A DNA stretch of 64,000 nt from Buxus sempervirens (Eukaryota > Streptophyta > Magnoliopsida > Buxales > Buxaceae): positions 38,311,942 through 38,375,941 of the forward strand of contig OX387188.1 in the NCBI GenBank assembly GCA_947561395.2. Direction: 5' to 3'. Below, piece after piece: positions 1-14,000 of this stretch. How positions within the stretch are numbered: the first letter of the stretch is position 1; each line of letters begins with the position of its first letter. The position numbers and the translations under genes were made by a program. The notes beneath the pieces were generated by a model that saw only the letters and a program-made list of their open reading frames with translations, was not told the DNA's origin and did not search any database.

Positions 1-184
1 CCATAAATGGAATGGCTTAGTCGCTAATGAATATTATACAGATTTTTCCAAAAGGGTCGAAAATTGCACATAAATAGCATAATATCATCCCATTATTTTG
101 TTGAAATCGTGTTGTCTCCTTGCAGACAAACTGTCTCTTTTAAATATGATAAAGTCCCTTTACGGTTTACAGTATCAATTCACC

Positions 185-191
185 TATAAAA
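185..191 (+). promoter_or_regulatory. TATA box of the FMO gene
   Basis: A consensus TATAAAA lies 105 bases before the FMO start codon, so transcription would begin near 215-225 and leave a leader of about 75 bases. The start codon sits in a strong context (ccaccATGg). Only the motif and its position are seen; promoter activity is inferred. Confidence 0.6.
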
Positions 192-295
192 GCCTCTGAA
201 GGCAGGAATTTCAAAGAGACAAAGCCAGCACTGCAATCACCCTCGCAGTCACCGGCCGAAATTATCCCGGGAGAGACCTTGCCGGCCGGGCCACC

Positions 296-2573
296 ATGGT
301 TCTCGAGACAAAGAACTCCAAAAATGTATGTGTGATTGGTGCAGGACCTTCAGGCTTGGTTGCTGCAAGGGAGCTCAGAAAAGAAGGTCACAGTGTGGTG
401 GTTATAGAACAAAACCATGACATTGGAGGGCAATGGCTGTATGACCCTAATGTGGAACTTGAAAACCCTTTAGGCAGAGCCAATATTCTGAAGGTGCATA
501 GTAGTCTCTATGCCTCCCTTAGGTTGCTTTCACCAAGGGAGATAATGGGATTCACAGACTTCCCATTTCTGGTCAAGAAAGGTAGGGACATGAGGAGATT
601 TCCTGGGCATAAGGAACTTTTCTTGTATCTCAGGGATTTCTGTGAATGGTTTGGATTGAGGGAGATGATAAGGTTCAATACCAGGGTTGATTATGTGGGC
701 ATGGTGGATTCTGCCATAAATAGCAAAGATATGAAATGGGTTGTTAGAAGCAAAGTCAAGAAGACTGATAAGGTAATAGAGGAGACCTTTGATGCAGTGG
801 TTGTGGCTACAGGCCATTACTCCCAGCCTAAATTGCCTTCCATTAAAGGTATGAACATTTTCTTTACTCACCAGAAAGCAGCTTTTTCTTTTCCATTCTC
901 TTTTACTTCTTTTTTCACTTCATGGTTTTGTTCTTGTTGTATTAAGGAATGGATACATGGAGGAGGAAGCAAATGCATAGTCATATTTACAGGGTTCCTG
1001 AATCATTTAGTAATGAGGTGATGAGAAGGGCTTCTATATGGATCAAAGCACAATAACCATAATAATTTCCAATATCAAGTGCAACTGGTCATTAATGTTT
1101 TCAGCTAATCAATCTGCAGGTTGTGGTGGTTGTTGGAAACTCATTAAGTGGACAAGACATTTCAATGGAGCTTGTGGACATAGCAAAAGAAATTCACCTC
1201 AGTTCCAAATCGCTTGAAGTCTCTGAGGGGTTATCCAAAGTCCTCTCCAAACATAAGACCTTACACCTTCACCCCCAGGTACCCCATCCCCCATATGATC
1301 GTACCAATAATGGAGAACCAAATAATTTTCATACCCCACTAAAAAAAAGAGTCGTACTACATATTTGTATGTGTGTGTGTGGGGTAAAATTTTTGTTCTT
1401 TTCTGTACAATTATTTGGTGTGTTTGGCTGATTCTGCAAGTTTTGGAGCACAAAAAATAAAAATAAAAAAGGAAAAAAAATGAAATGATAATGTACAAGA
1501 ATGGTATGAAATTTTGCAGATAGACTCCCTCTGGGGGGATGGGCGGGTTCTATTCGTCGATGGTTCTTCGGTAATTGCCGACACAATCATATACTGTACT
1601 GGGTAATTATCCTTCTTACTATGGTGATTCTCTGACAATTTTTGGCAATTTTTAGATCTAACTCATGGCTTGAGATAGAATCTACAATAATGAATAAAAG
1701 TAATCTTGTATTTCAATGTTTCTTGTAGGTATTCATACTCTTTCCCATTCCTTGACACCAAAGGAATAGTAGTTGTGGATGATAACAGAGTGGGGCCTCT
1801 GTATGAGCACACATTCCCCCCTTCACTTGCTCCCTCTCTCTCTTTTATAGGCATTCCTAGAAAGGTAGTCTTGTCCCAAAACTGTTATAAGAATTACATT
1901 AGATTATCAAATGTTTGAAAGACACTTAATCAATCCAAATTCCCTGTTTTGAACAACTTCCTTACTTGATGTAGATCATAGGCTTCCCTTTCTTTGAATC
2001 ACAAGCAAAATGGATAGCTCAGCTGTTGTCTGGTAAAAGAACATTGCCATCATGGGAGGACATGATGCAGTCCATTCAAGAATTTTATCACTCAAGGGAT
2101 GTTGCAGGAATACCACAGCGAAATACGCATGATATCGCAAGCTTTGAGGTAACAATCTACATCTATTTACCTGAAAGAAAGAAAGAAAAAGGAAGAAGGA
2201 AGGCGTAATTATGCTGTAGAAATCACTTAGGGGAAGTGTCATATCAACTTTTATAAAGACATCGAATGAATGAAAAGCTTTTTAGTTTTCTCAAGTTTCA
2301 ATTCTTTTTGACTAATGAATGAAGTTAGGCTTCTGAATTGACCCAAAAGGCTATACTTTTTCTTTCTTGCAGTACTGTGATAAGTATGGAGATTACATTG
2401 GATTTCCACACACAGAAGAATGGAAGAAGGAGCTCTGCTTGTCAGCTTTAAGAAATGCAGAAACCAACTTGGAGACCTTTCGCGATTCGTGGGACGATGA
2501 TCTTGAACTGCTTCAAGTTGCTCATGAGAGCCCCCATTTCACCCAACTTGAACCTGAAGCCTTTGATCTGTAA
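296..2573 (+). CDS. Flavin-containing monooxygenase, FMO GS-OX-like
   Basis: This gene encodes a flavin- and NADPH-dependent monooxygenase of the plant class that S-oxygenates sulfur compounds such as methylthioalkyl glucosinolates; the real substrate cannot be told from sequence. The exons I assign are 296-848, 947-1017, 1120-1278, 1520-1602, 1729-1864, 1975-2148 and 2373-2573. They join in frame at GT-AG introns to give 458 aa, the usual family length. The FAD-binding GAGPSG is at residues 15-20, the FMO-identifying region WRRKQMHSHIYR at about 189-200, and the NADPH-binding GNSLSG at about 214-219. The C-terminal block with WKKELCLSAL and FRDSWDDD is typical of the GS-OX clade. In many relatives the first region reads WPGKQ, so Arg at 191 replaces a Gly; this may be a subclade trait. 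No frame disruption is seen. Family assignment is firm, the exact orthologue is not. Confidence 0.92.
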
Positions 2574-3954
2574 AGAACATCTGTTGCATTGGGAGTTCAC
2601 ACTGTTCACATCATCATTATTATTTGATTTAACCTTCTTCAGGCCTAGTCGAGCATATAAATAAATTCAGTAAAACAATATGAAAAGCTATAAAAAAGTT
2701 CAGGAGAAAGAGCACATCTTAATTATGCAAAACAACTGCATTTAGATATGATTGGAGGGGACTTCTCAGTTTTGTAAAACAACCTTTATATATGTAAGTG
2801 TGGTTTTTTTTCCTTTGTTGTAGAAAGTTCTTGCTTATGTGAACCTCTAAGGCATAATTAGTTTACTAATTCTTGTTTGCATAACTTGATTGACTTACAA
2901 AATGCGTAATCTCAGCCTCTAGTATCCTAGTATATATGTATATATATATCTTTGGTGCCCTAATCAAAATATATTATACCCTAGCTAATTAACCTTCCTA
3001 TTTGTTAAGTTAATTAACCCTAGCTAATTAACCCTAGTTAATTAACCTTCCTAACCTTCCAAAGTCTAAAATCCTCCCAATAGTATAAGAAAATAAAGGT
3101 ACACTCTAACCAACAATTTAAGTTATTGGTGCAGTGGTAAGCACTTGATCCTAACAAGTTGCTATCTAAGTTAGGTTTCGGGTTCAAGTCCTCCAGGAAA
3201 CATGTTGTGTAAGATTTGAATCCGAAACCTGACTCTGATACCAATTTGTTAATACTCAACCAATAATTTAAGTTATTGGTTAAGTGCTTGATTCTGACAC
3301 TATTTTACTCAAATCCATATTAACCTACGTACGAAGTAGGTTGTATCTGATGTTACAAAAAAAAAAAAAAAGGAATTCTATGCAAGGGTTTAAGTGTATA
3401 CGTGTGCATTGCCAGTTCGCCACTCCCTAGGATTTTAAAATGGGAACATTGAGTTTAACTCTTTTAAGTGATACTTTTTAAAAATAATTCGGAAGATAAT
3501 TGAGAATAAGTGTTATTTTACTATTTATTGGTTCTTTAGGCCGATCCTTGGGCCTTGCATAATCGGTACTTAGGCATCATTTAGCGTTCATTTTAGAAAC
3601 TTATCCCATGGCTTGGAATGAGTTTCAGTAGTAAGATAGGTGTTTGGTTGCATTTTGAGAATGAGTTATCCCCAATGAATTTAAAAAAAGTATAATGCAA
3701 GAAGGAAAGACTGCAACACCCGTTCTTAGAAAAACATGTCAATGGTCCTGTAAGTGTCTCGCATTTTTTAGATAATTTAGTGGGAAATAATTTATACTTC
3801 TATGGTTGGGTGGATTTTGACATGGCATGCGAAATTTCATGAAGAGAGAGAAGAAAAAAAGTCAAGGTCAAGAGACTAGGGAAGTCAACCCTTCCAGCTA
3901 TCTGGGAGAAGGTATTATTAACACGTCGGACCACCGTTCTCTCCATTTCTGGGG
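2574..3954. other. Intergenic region, FMO to PTEN gene
   Basis: No gene is seen. The first few hundred bases are probably FMO 3' UTR. An AT-rich minisatellite-like patch at about 2983-3058 repeats the unit ctagctaattaacc in variant forms. A tRNA-like repeat follows and is listed separately. Confidence 0.6.
3115..3371 (+). repeat. Possible tRNA-derived SINE-like repeat
   Basis: About 60 bases apart lie a box-A-like stretch (gcagtggtaagcac, about 3132-3145) and a box-B-like stretch (gggttcaagtcc, about 3180-3191). A run of adenines follows at about 3355-3371. That arrangement suits a tRNA-derived SINE. The motif aatttaagttattggt occurs near 3115 and again near 3265, so part is internally repeated. 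No clear target-site duplication was found, and it could be another dispersed repeat. Confidence 0.3.
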
Positions 3955-5022
3955 AGCCCTAGCCCCGGGGCTGCGGCCCTTTTTCCTCCAAATTTGGGGT
4001 TGAGAAGTGGGACTCAAACTCCCTCCAAATTTAGCTCAGTTTGAATTAACGGACATTCTCTCTCCATCTCTATCTCTCTCTTATCGCAACCAAAACATGG
4101 ATATCATCTTTTGGCCTCCTCAACGTAGACATTAGCTTTGCTTGCACAGAGATTGCAAGCGTTTTCCAGGGTTTTCCTGCTCAACTTCCATTTCGAAACC
4201 TCTTTTTGGTTTTATTTGAGCAGTTGGGTACCCTAGAAATCGCTTCATTCTCCCCTAATTCTCATCAGGAAAGCATCTAAACGATCAATACAGAAGCTTC
4301 ATGATCTTATTATCTTCCGGGGTATGTTTGATCTTTTTTTTTTTTTTCCCGTGATGGTGCTTGAAAGATCAAATCTATGACTGATTTAGTCCGCTTTTTA
4401 TTGTTTATTTTTTTCCCGGTGGATTAATTGGGTACAGCTGAACTGCTTTTTAAATTGATCAGACTGGGATAATAAATATCAATGCAGGAAATTTAAATCG
4501 GCAAAAACAAAAGAATAGAAGCTACGATGTTTTCCTCTCTCTCTCTCTTTCTCTCTCTCTCATATGCTAATGCGAGGTAGATAAGGTTTGAGTATGCTTA
4601 AAGCTGAACAATCATGTCTGAGTATGCTCAAAGGCCTCAAAGCTTTTGACGGAATAATTAGAGATTTTTTTTACCCCATACATGAAAAATATAGTCAGGT
4701 TTACAATATTTATCTGTAACTCATCTGATCCTTTTAATGAGGGGAGGATTAGATAACTGATTCAAAATGAATATACTTTGACAAGTAAATCTATGTTCAT
4801 AGTCAATATTCCAAAACCTCAGAAATGTTTAAGAAAAGATGAAAGTTTTCCTTGGAACTGCAAAGCAGTTTATTCATCTAAAGTCGAAAACAGAAGTGTT
4901 ATTTGAGGAAATCAAATATTAATACCACTCGAAGACTTAAATCCAGTTTGTTGGCACTGAGTTTCTGATTTTTAGGTCAATTTTGTTCTTTTTTTTTCAG
5001 GTATCCTATTTCATCAGTCAAA
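3955..5022 (+). other. 5' leader and leader intron of the PTEN gene
   Basis: A CT-rich stretch (about 4050-4085) marks a likely 5' UTR. A donor ggtatgttt lies at about 4321, and an acceptor with a long pyrimidine tract ends at 5000, 22 bases before the ATG. The simplest reading is a 5'-UTR intron of about 680 bases. The transcription start is not defined. Confidence 0.5.
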
Positions 5023-8000
5023 ATGGGGTTAAAATTTACAAAGCAAGGACCAAGGAAGGCAGGAAATGTAGGAGTACTCCCTGGCCGGAATCACCTGATC
5101 AATTGCCTGACTAGAATTTTCTATATTCGTAACCTAGTCTCTAAGAAACGGAGACGGATGCTCGTTGGAGGTTATGATCTTGACATGTCATATATCACTG
5201 ATCATTTATTGGCAATGTCATTCCCTTCAGAAAAAATGCGAGCAATGTACCGGAACCCTATCTGGCAAGTCAAATCTGTGCTGGACATGAGGCATCTGGG
5301 ACATTATAAGGTCTACATTTGAAACTTTTTCTTCTGTTTACATGTACATTTTGTTTTATTTCATTGATGCATCAATTTGTTTTCTGTAATAGATTATCAA
5401 GTTTACTTCTTTTGGGAATGTACCTTTTTCTTTTGGCAGTCACTCTATCCTCTGCCTCTCCCTTGTAATTGTTACCAATTGGTGTATAGCATGCGTGATC
5501 TGTTTGAGAAAATAATTTGATAGACTCATGTGATTGTTGAAAAGTGTGGATTTTGTATCAGAGTTTGTTATCCTTCTTCTTCTTTTTTTTTTTTGGGTGA
5601 AGTCCACTTTGGAAGATACGATTCCATACTGTTTTAAACAATACTTATCAATATATGGGACACGTTATTTTTTGTCATCTGTTCGTAGAATTTCAGCTGA
5701 TTACTGTCCTTCCCCCACATTTGCTCACTTTTATTTATTTACATTTCCATAATGATATTACTTCACCATTGTTATTATTTGACTGCACAGAGCCACCTTA
5801 TTTTGGTTGTTCAGAATTATGGTTTTCATAAATCTTGGTTTTGTTCCAGAACTAATGTACCCTTAAATACAGTATTCTTTATGTTCTATGGTATCTTCCA
5901 TCTGCAGCCTTTTTTTTTCCCACTAACATGTCCATTTTCTTTATGGTTTTTGTAGATTTATAACTTGTGCATAGAAGAAACTTATGATCCTTCACATTTT
6001 CATGGCCGTGTGGAAACATTTCCATTTGACGACAACCATGTTCCGTCACTCCGACTGATCAAGCTTTTCTGTGAAAATGTGCATTCATGGCTTTCTGATA
6101 ATCCACAAAACATTGCTGTTATACATTGCATGGTATGGTTTCCTGCATTTGTGATTCATTGGTCTGATTTTCCTACATGTTTTCTTTATATTAGACTAGA
6201 TTTGTTTTGTACATTCATAGTTTACAACTTTTAACATTGCTGTATTATTTTTGTTTTCAAAAAAAATTTGGAATCTTGGTCAAGTCAGAGTTGTATGAAT
6301 CATATTGTTCTCAGAATGTAAAAATGTGATACAAATGTGCAACTTCTGACTTGGCTATGTTCGAAATTTATCAATTGATTTGTGTTGAAATTGTATGTAA
6401 TGTAGTTTGTAATTCACAAAATCTGCCCAAGTGGGCATCTTATTCCAAGATCTGATATGTCTTTCCAAGAATTTGCCTATTTACAGTTTCCTGTACTGAA
6501 ATCACAACTAATTTTTGCATATGTAATTAACCAACCTTTTATTCGGCGTAGTCTGAGCATCAAAGATGCCTGCATTATTGGTTGATTAAACTTTTCTACA
6601 TGTATTAATTTCTAAATTTGATTTAGTCTTTTCATTATCATTCAATTTTGCAGGCAGGAAAAGGTCGGACAGGCCTAATGGTGTGTGCCTACCTACTTTA
6701 CACCGGTTTGTCAGCAGAAGATGCTCTTCAGTTGTATGCACAAAGAAGGACAACCAATAATGAAGGAGTAAGCTGTATTATGTAATTACAGCAATGCTTA
6801 TCTATGTAGACCAGTGTGAAGTATAATTTTTAATTTTGCCATGTTGAGCATCTACCATAATTGAGCTCGTAGAAGACCCATGTTGTCCTTGACACAATCT
6901 TGATATATGTTTTATGTTGTTATAAAAAATTATATATGCATATAACAGTGTGCATGCATGATGCAGGATAGGACTTGAAGCAACTTTCATTCTAGAAAAA
7001 TAGCTTGCTTTTAGAGATAATTAGTCACCAGTGTGAAGTATAGTGTTTAATTTTGCCATGTTGAGCATCTACTGTAATTGAGCTTGTAGAAGACCCATGT
7101 TGTCCTGGACACAATCTTGATATATGTTTTTTGTTGTTATAAAAAATTATATATGCATATAACAGTGTACATGCATGATGCAGGATAGGACTTGAAGCTA
7201 CTTTCATTCTAGAAAAATAGCTTGCTTTTAGAGATAATTAGTCAGTAGATGAAGATATGGTTTTGAGGAACAGAGTTAGGGACTTTAGAAGACTTTGAAC
7301 AGAAAGATGTCCTAAGTTGGGATTGAAGGTAACTTTAGATTGCCATAAAAGCAAAGAATAGATACTCAACTATTTCACTGGTCTTAGGATTACTGGAATC
7401 AGCCACTATGTAATATAGAAGAAACTACAATTATAAACAGAATGAACCGCCATGAGGAATCATTAACACAAAATTAGAATTCTAGTTGCCACTTTTGATG
7501 AAGGGGAGAAAAAATTCTGTCTGAATTATAAAAGTCAGGCAAAGGGACTTCCTCTTGAAAGGAGGGATGATAATCTAACTTAATCTTATTTCCAATTGAC
7601 TTCCCTACTTGAGCCAAGACTTCAAACTAAAAGACCTACTAGAATTAATCAAGTATGCCACTAAAAATAACTCTACACGAATAAGGAAATAAATAAACTA
7701 AAAACCTAATAAACTAGTAAAAGTAGTAATTTAAGGTGGGGGCCACAGGAGGCTGAATATGAAAACCTTAGGTCTTCATATGCAATTGCTTATAGGAATC
7801 ACATGATCTGTTTGTCTGATACAAAATTTTTGAAACTCTTTATGAATCCATAATTGCATTCATGATGATATGTTTATGCCTTCATCTAGGTATGTACTTG
7901 AATGCTATTATTATTATTTTTTTTTACTATTTCGGCAACGAAAGCTGACCCCAACTAGTTAGTATAAGGCATTTGGTTATTGATTGATTGATTGTGGTGA

Positions 8001-11000
8001 CAACATATTGTTAATTATGGATCATGTTGTCAAAGTTGTATCATATGATCAACATAAACCAGTTCCCACAAAAGTGAAGTCGGTGACACATCTTGTCTCT
8101 TTATCTCGCTTTATCAAAAATCATATTGGCAGTTAACTTATGTTTATGTAAGTCTTATTTTATTAACACCATACATGTCTTTTTAGGTCTTCCTCTTGAT
8201 CTCTTAAGCCTTTCAATATGCATTCTCTCCACCTTCTTATAGGTGCATCTTTATATCTCCACTTTACATCTCCAAACCACCTTAAGCTACTCTCGTCAAT
8301 TTTTTCCCCAATGCATGTTATGCCTAACCATTTTTTACTTTGTCTTCTTTAATTTTGCCACATGTCCATTTAAGCATTCTTATTTTGGTAACACTCATTT
8401 TTTGAACATGTTTATTCCATGTCATTTTTTTGTACTTATTGGCTTATCAAGATTTCAAGGAAATGCTTAGTTTATAAGTCTGAAAATTCTTCTTCTTACT
8501 GTAGCGGCACATTGTAACTATTACTCATGTTGCCTTTGACAGGTCTCGATACCAAGCCAACGTCGCTACGTTCGCTACTGGTCCGAAGTACTTTCTTTTC
8601 CTCAGGGAGTCGAAAATGGACCTCCTGATGTGAATTTACCTCAACCATGTAGCAGAGAATTGTGGCGAATTCGACTCTATGACACAATAAACGCTGGCAC
8701 AGTCTTCTTTGTGGTTTCTGAGATGCGAGAGGTAAAATATGTCTTGCATTTTTACAATTGCAAAGCACATCTCCAGATTAAATCCTAATTTTAATTTGGG
8801 TCATCTTGAGTTCTTGTATGAATCACGTACACTTAAAGTGACTTAACAATACTTGCATTAAAATTTTGTGTAATCAATTCAGTTTCTTAATAATTTAAGA
8901 GATTTTCACGTTAACTTGATCCAGTTGAATTGACCTAGACTAACTTCAGCTCATGGCCTTTGAATTTTGATATCTCATATAAGAGAATGCTTATCACTTG
9001 AAATTACTTTTTTTGATGTTTTTGTTATTTCTTTTCGCCAAAATTATTGATTATGTTCTAATATCTTTAGGATTGAGCAGTTTCATATTTTTAAACAATT
9101 GTGTGAAGAATGATATGGATTTTCTAATGGCAAGTCTATCTCGGTAAAGACAAGGCCCCAGGCCTAGATGAGAGCCAACGACAGAGGATCCTATGTTGGA
9201 TGAGAGCTAACGACAAAGGATGGAGAGACCTTTTGAGTTGGAAGAAATATATGGGGCAGTAAAAGAGTTAGGCAAAGACAAGGCCCCAGGCCCAGATGGT
9301 TTTTTTATGGTGTTTTTTCAAGAATGTTGGGAAAATGTGAAAGACAATTTAAGTCAGGTGTTCATGGAGTTTTACAGATATGGAGTGATTAATAAGGCTA
9401 CCAATGCAACTTTCATAAGTCTTATCCCCAAGCGATCGGGGGCGGAAGAAATAAAGGATTTTAGGCCAATTAGTCTAACCACTAGTCTCTATAAATTAGT
9501 GGCAAAAGTGCTGCCCATGATATTGAAGGAGGTGATGGATGGTATTATTTCCAAAAATCAAAGTGCTTTTGTAGGAAGAAGACAGATCCTTGATAGTGTT
9601 CTTATTGCTAATGAATGTGTAGAGGCAAAAAAGCAGTCAGGTCTTCCTGGATTAGTATGGAAAATAGATTTGGATAAAGCTTATGATAGAGTTGAGTGGA
9701 GTTTTCTAGATTCAGTGTTGGAATGGAAAGGTTTCGGGAATCGGTGGAGGAGGTGGATGGGAGGGTGTCTGAATAACGTGTCTTTTTCATTACTTGTTAA
9801 TGGCCAAGTGTCTGGTTTTTTCCCATCAAGTCGTGGTTTAAGGCAAGGAGATCCACTATCACCGTTTTTGTTTACGTTAGTTACTGATGTTCTGAGTAGA
9901 CTACTCTCTTTTGGGGAGAAGAATGGCAAAATCAAAGGTTTTACTATTGGTAGAAATGAGGTTCAGATTTCTCATTTGCAGTTTGCGAATGATACCCTGT
10001 TATTATTAGAGGCCGATTCAGCAAATGTTTTTTTTTGTAGATGTACTTTAAAAGTGTTTGAGATCTTGTCAGGATTGAGGGTTAACATGTCTAAATGTTG
10101 TCTAGCAGGGGTCAATGTAAGTGACGAAAGATTGCGGGATTTTGTGTTAAGTATTGGATGTAAGATGGATAAATTGCCTATTAAATACTTAGGGTTGCCG
10201 TTGGGAGGGCGAGCAAATTTAGTTAGTTTTTGGGATTCAGTATTGGAAAGAGTGTCAAAGAAAGTGGGAAATTGGAAGCGGCAATTTTTGTCCATTGGAG
10301 GTCGTCTCACTTTGATAAGATCTTCGTTAGAGAATATGCCGGTATATTACTTTTCTTTGTTTAAGGCTCCACCAAAGGTAATAAGCAGAATTGAGGCGAT
10401 TCACCGTGATTTTTTGTGGGAAGGAAACGGAAAAAGACGGTTTCACCTGGTGAAATGGGGAGTTGTAAGTAAACAAAAAAAAGATGGAGAGTTGGCTCTA
10501 GGTAATCTTGGTCCTCGAAATAAGGCTTTACTTGGCAAATGGCTGTGGCGATTTGGGGAGGAGAGGATGTCTCTATGGCGTGAAGTTATAGCAAGCATAT
10601 ATGGGATGCATCAAAATGGAATAGAGGCAAAGACGGTTTCTCGAAGCTGGGGGCATAATCCTTTGGAAGGGGGATCTTAGGCCTTGTTGGTATTTTCTTT
10701 CCTCTTGTCCATTATAAAGTGTGTGCAGGTAATCTTTTTAGATTCTGGTCTGACATTTGGTGGAAGGGCCAGAGATTGTCCAGTTTATACCCTAGACTCT
10801 ATAGGATTCGTGTGCTCCCTGATCCTTTGGTTTGTGACATTCTTTCAATTTCTTCTCATGGAGTGGTTTGGAATCTCGAATTAAGCGTGATTTTCGTCCT
10901 GCAGATATAGTCGAATGGGTAGATTGTTAGATAATCTTAAAGAGGTCTTCTTGTCGCCTTCCTTGCCGGATCAGCGTGTTTGGTCACTCAATTCTAGCGT

Positions 11001-14000
11001 TTATACTGTCAAGTCTTTTTATGCTCACCTCTCATCATCTTCTACCCCCCTTTTTACTGCTTTCCCCATTTCTTTTTTGTGGAAAGCTCTTATTCCTTTG
11101 AAGGTTAAAGTTTTTGTCTGGACGGTATTTCACTATAAGATCAACACACTTGATATATTGCAACATCGGCAGCCTTACTTGGTTTTGTCTCCTCAGGTTT
11201 GTTTGATGTGCATGAAGGATGCTGAGTCTGTGGACCACCTATTGCTTAGATGTCCAGTGGTGGATTATGTTTGGAGGCACTTTTTGATATTAGGAAACAT
11301 CACATGGGTGTTACCAGCTACCATTTCTGATTTGGCTTTTCAGTGGAGGTTTCGGGGTTTAAGCAAGATGGGGAGGAAACTGTACAGGATATGTTTTTTT
11401 TGCCACTTTATGGACATTATGGCGAGCACGCAATCAGATCATTTTTTAGGACATGGCGTTTGGCAGATCCGGTGTGGTCGATCAGGCCATGTCTTTGACA
11501 GTTTCATGGGTGTCGGTGCACAAGGATTTTACGTCTTATTCTTCTTCAGATATTATTAGGGACTGGTCGACTATGATCTACCTTTAGTGTTTCTAGTTTT
11601 GTTTTTCGCCTGTTTTGCTGTTTTTTGGGTGGTGACTGTTGCTAGTAGATTGTTTTCACTGTTTTTTCGTGGTCCACGTTTGTCCTTTTTATTTTGTTTT
11701 TGTTTTTGCTGTATTTCCTGGGTCATCCCGCGGCTTGTGGGGTCCCCTTTCCTTTGATCTTAATGAAACCTTCATTATTTATCAAAAAAAAAAGTCTATC
11801 TCGGTTTTTTTTTTCCTCTCCTTTTTCCCCTGAGGTGAGGGATGGTGGGTTTGGGTCGTAATCGGCCAGTTTTTCTTGTTGACTGTCAAAATAGGAAACC
11901 TGAGTTGGTTAGTTTTGCCACCCAATCAACATATCTTCTGAAGTTAATTTCCTGGGCTCTTCTTTTCATCCATCGCACTTCTAATTAAATGGAACTTCTT
12001 TTAAACCATTTGATGCAGATCCCTGGCCAACTGTACCAGCCATCTAGTGAAATTGCTAGAAGTTGCTGCAGACAAAGTAAGCAAGGAAAGCAGAGAAACA
12101 ATAGACCACGATACTACCTTTCCTTCATTGACAGTGATGAGGATGCGAAGAAATCAGAATCAGGGACTCCTCGCACTGTGTTACAAATGGACACAGAGAG
12201 ACCTGTTATCTACCAGAAGACCTGTCTGGATTACTATTTTGACAAACCATTACAGGTAAGTCAATTATACTTGAACATAAAACTGGTTTTAGGTGTGCCT
12301 ATGTATGCATCTCTTGTAGATATTAGTAACACAAACTAAAATAAATTTTACTTTATTGGACAGGTCACTGGAGATGTCAAAGTTATCTTCTATGAAAAGA
12401 TGATTGGAGGGCGTCTTTTTTATGTCTGCTTCAATACAGCTTTCATTAAGAATGGCTTACTACAGGTAATTACAAGCTTTTTTCATTTTAAAGAGATTTT
12501 TTTCTTTCTTCCATTTTCCAAAGAAAATCAACCCCAACCACAAAGGAGATGGCATGTTTATAGTTATGTTAGGAAGTAAAAACAAGATTCTTTTGAAAAG
12601 GATGCTTGCAATCAGTGGGTAGGAATGGCAATTCTGTAGGCTGGGCTGGACTTGAAGACCATGTAATAAATGTAACGCATGCAGCATGCCTGAGGCTGGC
12701 CCAGCCTAGTTTTCAGGCCTAAGAATCAAGACCAAGCTGGAGCTGAAATTTCATAAAATCCTGATCTGAGCCTTATTGAGCCTGGTTTTCACAATATTTT
12801 GATCTCAACCGAGAACCACATTTCTTTCTTCATATTTTCTTAAATTTTGCCACCAAATTTTCTGCATTCAAATAAAAACAAAACATGCAGAAAGATTTTG
12901 AAAATTTGAAGTGTTTATTCCCTATAAATCCTAACAGGCCATGACAAATGAAGTATAGATGCAGGTTCACTTTGAAACTTGGCCGGACTGTATATAGCTG
13001 GCCCAAGTCCAGACCTCAATATTTCAGGCATCATAAAAGCAGGACAGAGCTTGTCAAACAGGTCTATGCAAAAGCATTTCAATAGGCAGTAAAAAAGGTT
13101 TGATTTATATTTTAATAATAATTTGAATATTGATTGAATAAAATAAGAGAAAAATGCATTCAATGAGTGACCCCAAAAGGTTCAATTTAGAGGCTCTAGG
13201 GAGGTGTGAGCGGATTGAAGTTGAATGAACCAAGAAAGACCCGGAAGGAATTTGATAAGAAATGATTCAAAGGTGCATAAGCAAAGTCAGGATCTGATTT
13301 TTTATGTTAGAATGGTGACAAATAATTGTTTTTTTTTTAAATCACAATTGGTTGCACTAGGGCGATATTGTTGATTTTTTATGATAATTCAGAAAATCCT
13401 TTCTTTCTTTTAAAGCTTGTTCCCTTTCTTTCCCTATGTCTCTTCTCTTTTTCTGGGATGCAGCCCTCCTTTGCAAGTAGAATGAGTGATTCTGTGAAGA
13501 AGGGAGAAAGGATGAAAAGAGTGAGGGATCTGGGATCCCTTCTTTGTTACTGATCAACCTCTGTTATATTCTTTTTCCTTTGTTTTTAATCTTTTTTTTT
13601 TGCTGAGAAATCCTTCTTAAAATCCCAAAACTGACTCAGATCTAATGCTTTGATAGAATCAAAACCACTTGTCCTAATTCATTTCCAAAGGAAAGAAAAG
13701 ATATAAAAAAAAAAAACACACACACACACAGAATCTCCTATGAGATTGAGAATTCTTGGTCTTGATATTTTATTGACTCTTTTGCTAAAAATTCTGGAAG
13801 GATTGGGCTCCAACTGCCCTTTTCTCAAGGCTGGCACCACACTTCCATAAAGTTCTTGTGCAATGTGGTTGATATGTTATTTTTTGGTCCAAGACAGTCA
13901 TTTTCTGTGCAGCCCTTTATTTATTTTTTTCCTTTGGGAAGAATGTTATAAAAAAAAATGGCTGATCGTAATAGCGCCTCTTACTTATTTTTTGAATGAT

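Noticed and set aside
2983-3058. Telomere-like ccctag words
   Set aside because: The unit is ctagctaattaacc, not tandem ccctaaa; treated as an AT-rich minisatellite.
6802-7207. Two nearly identical 60-residue minus-strand frames
   Set aside because: They arise from the 217-bp tandem duplication and have no coding signal.
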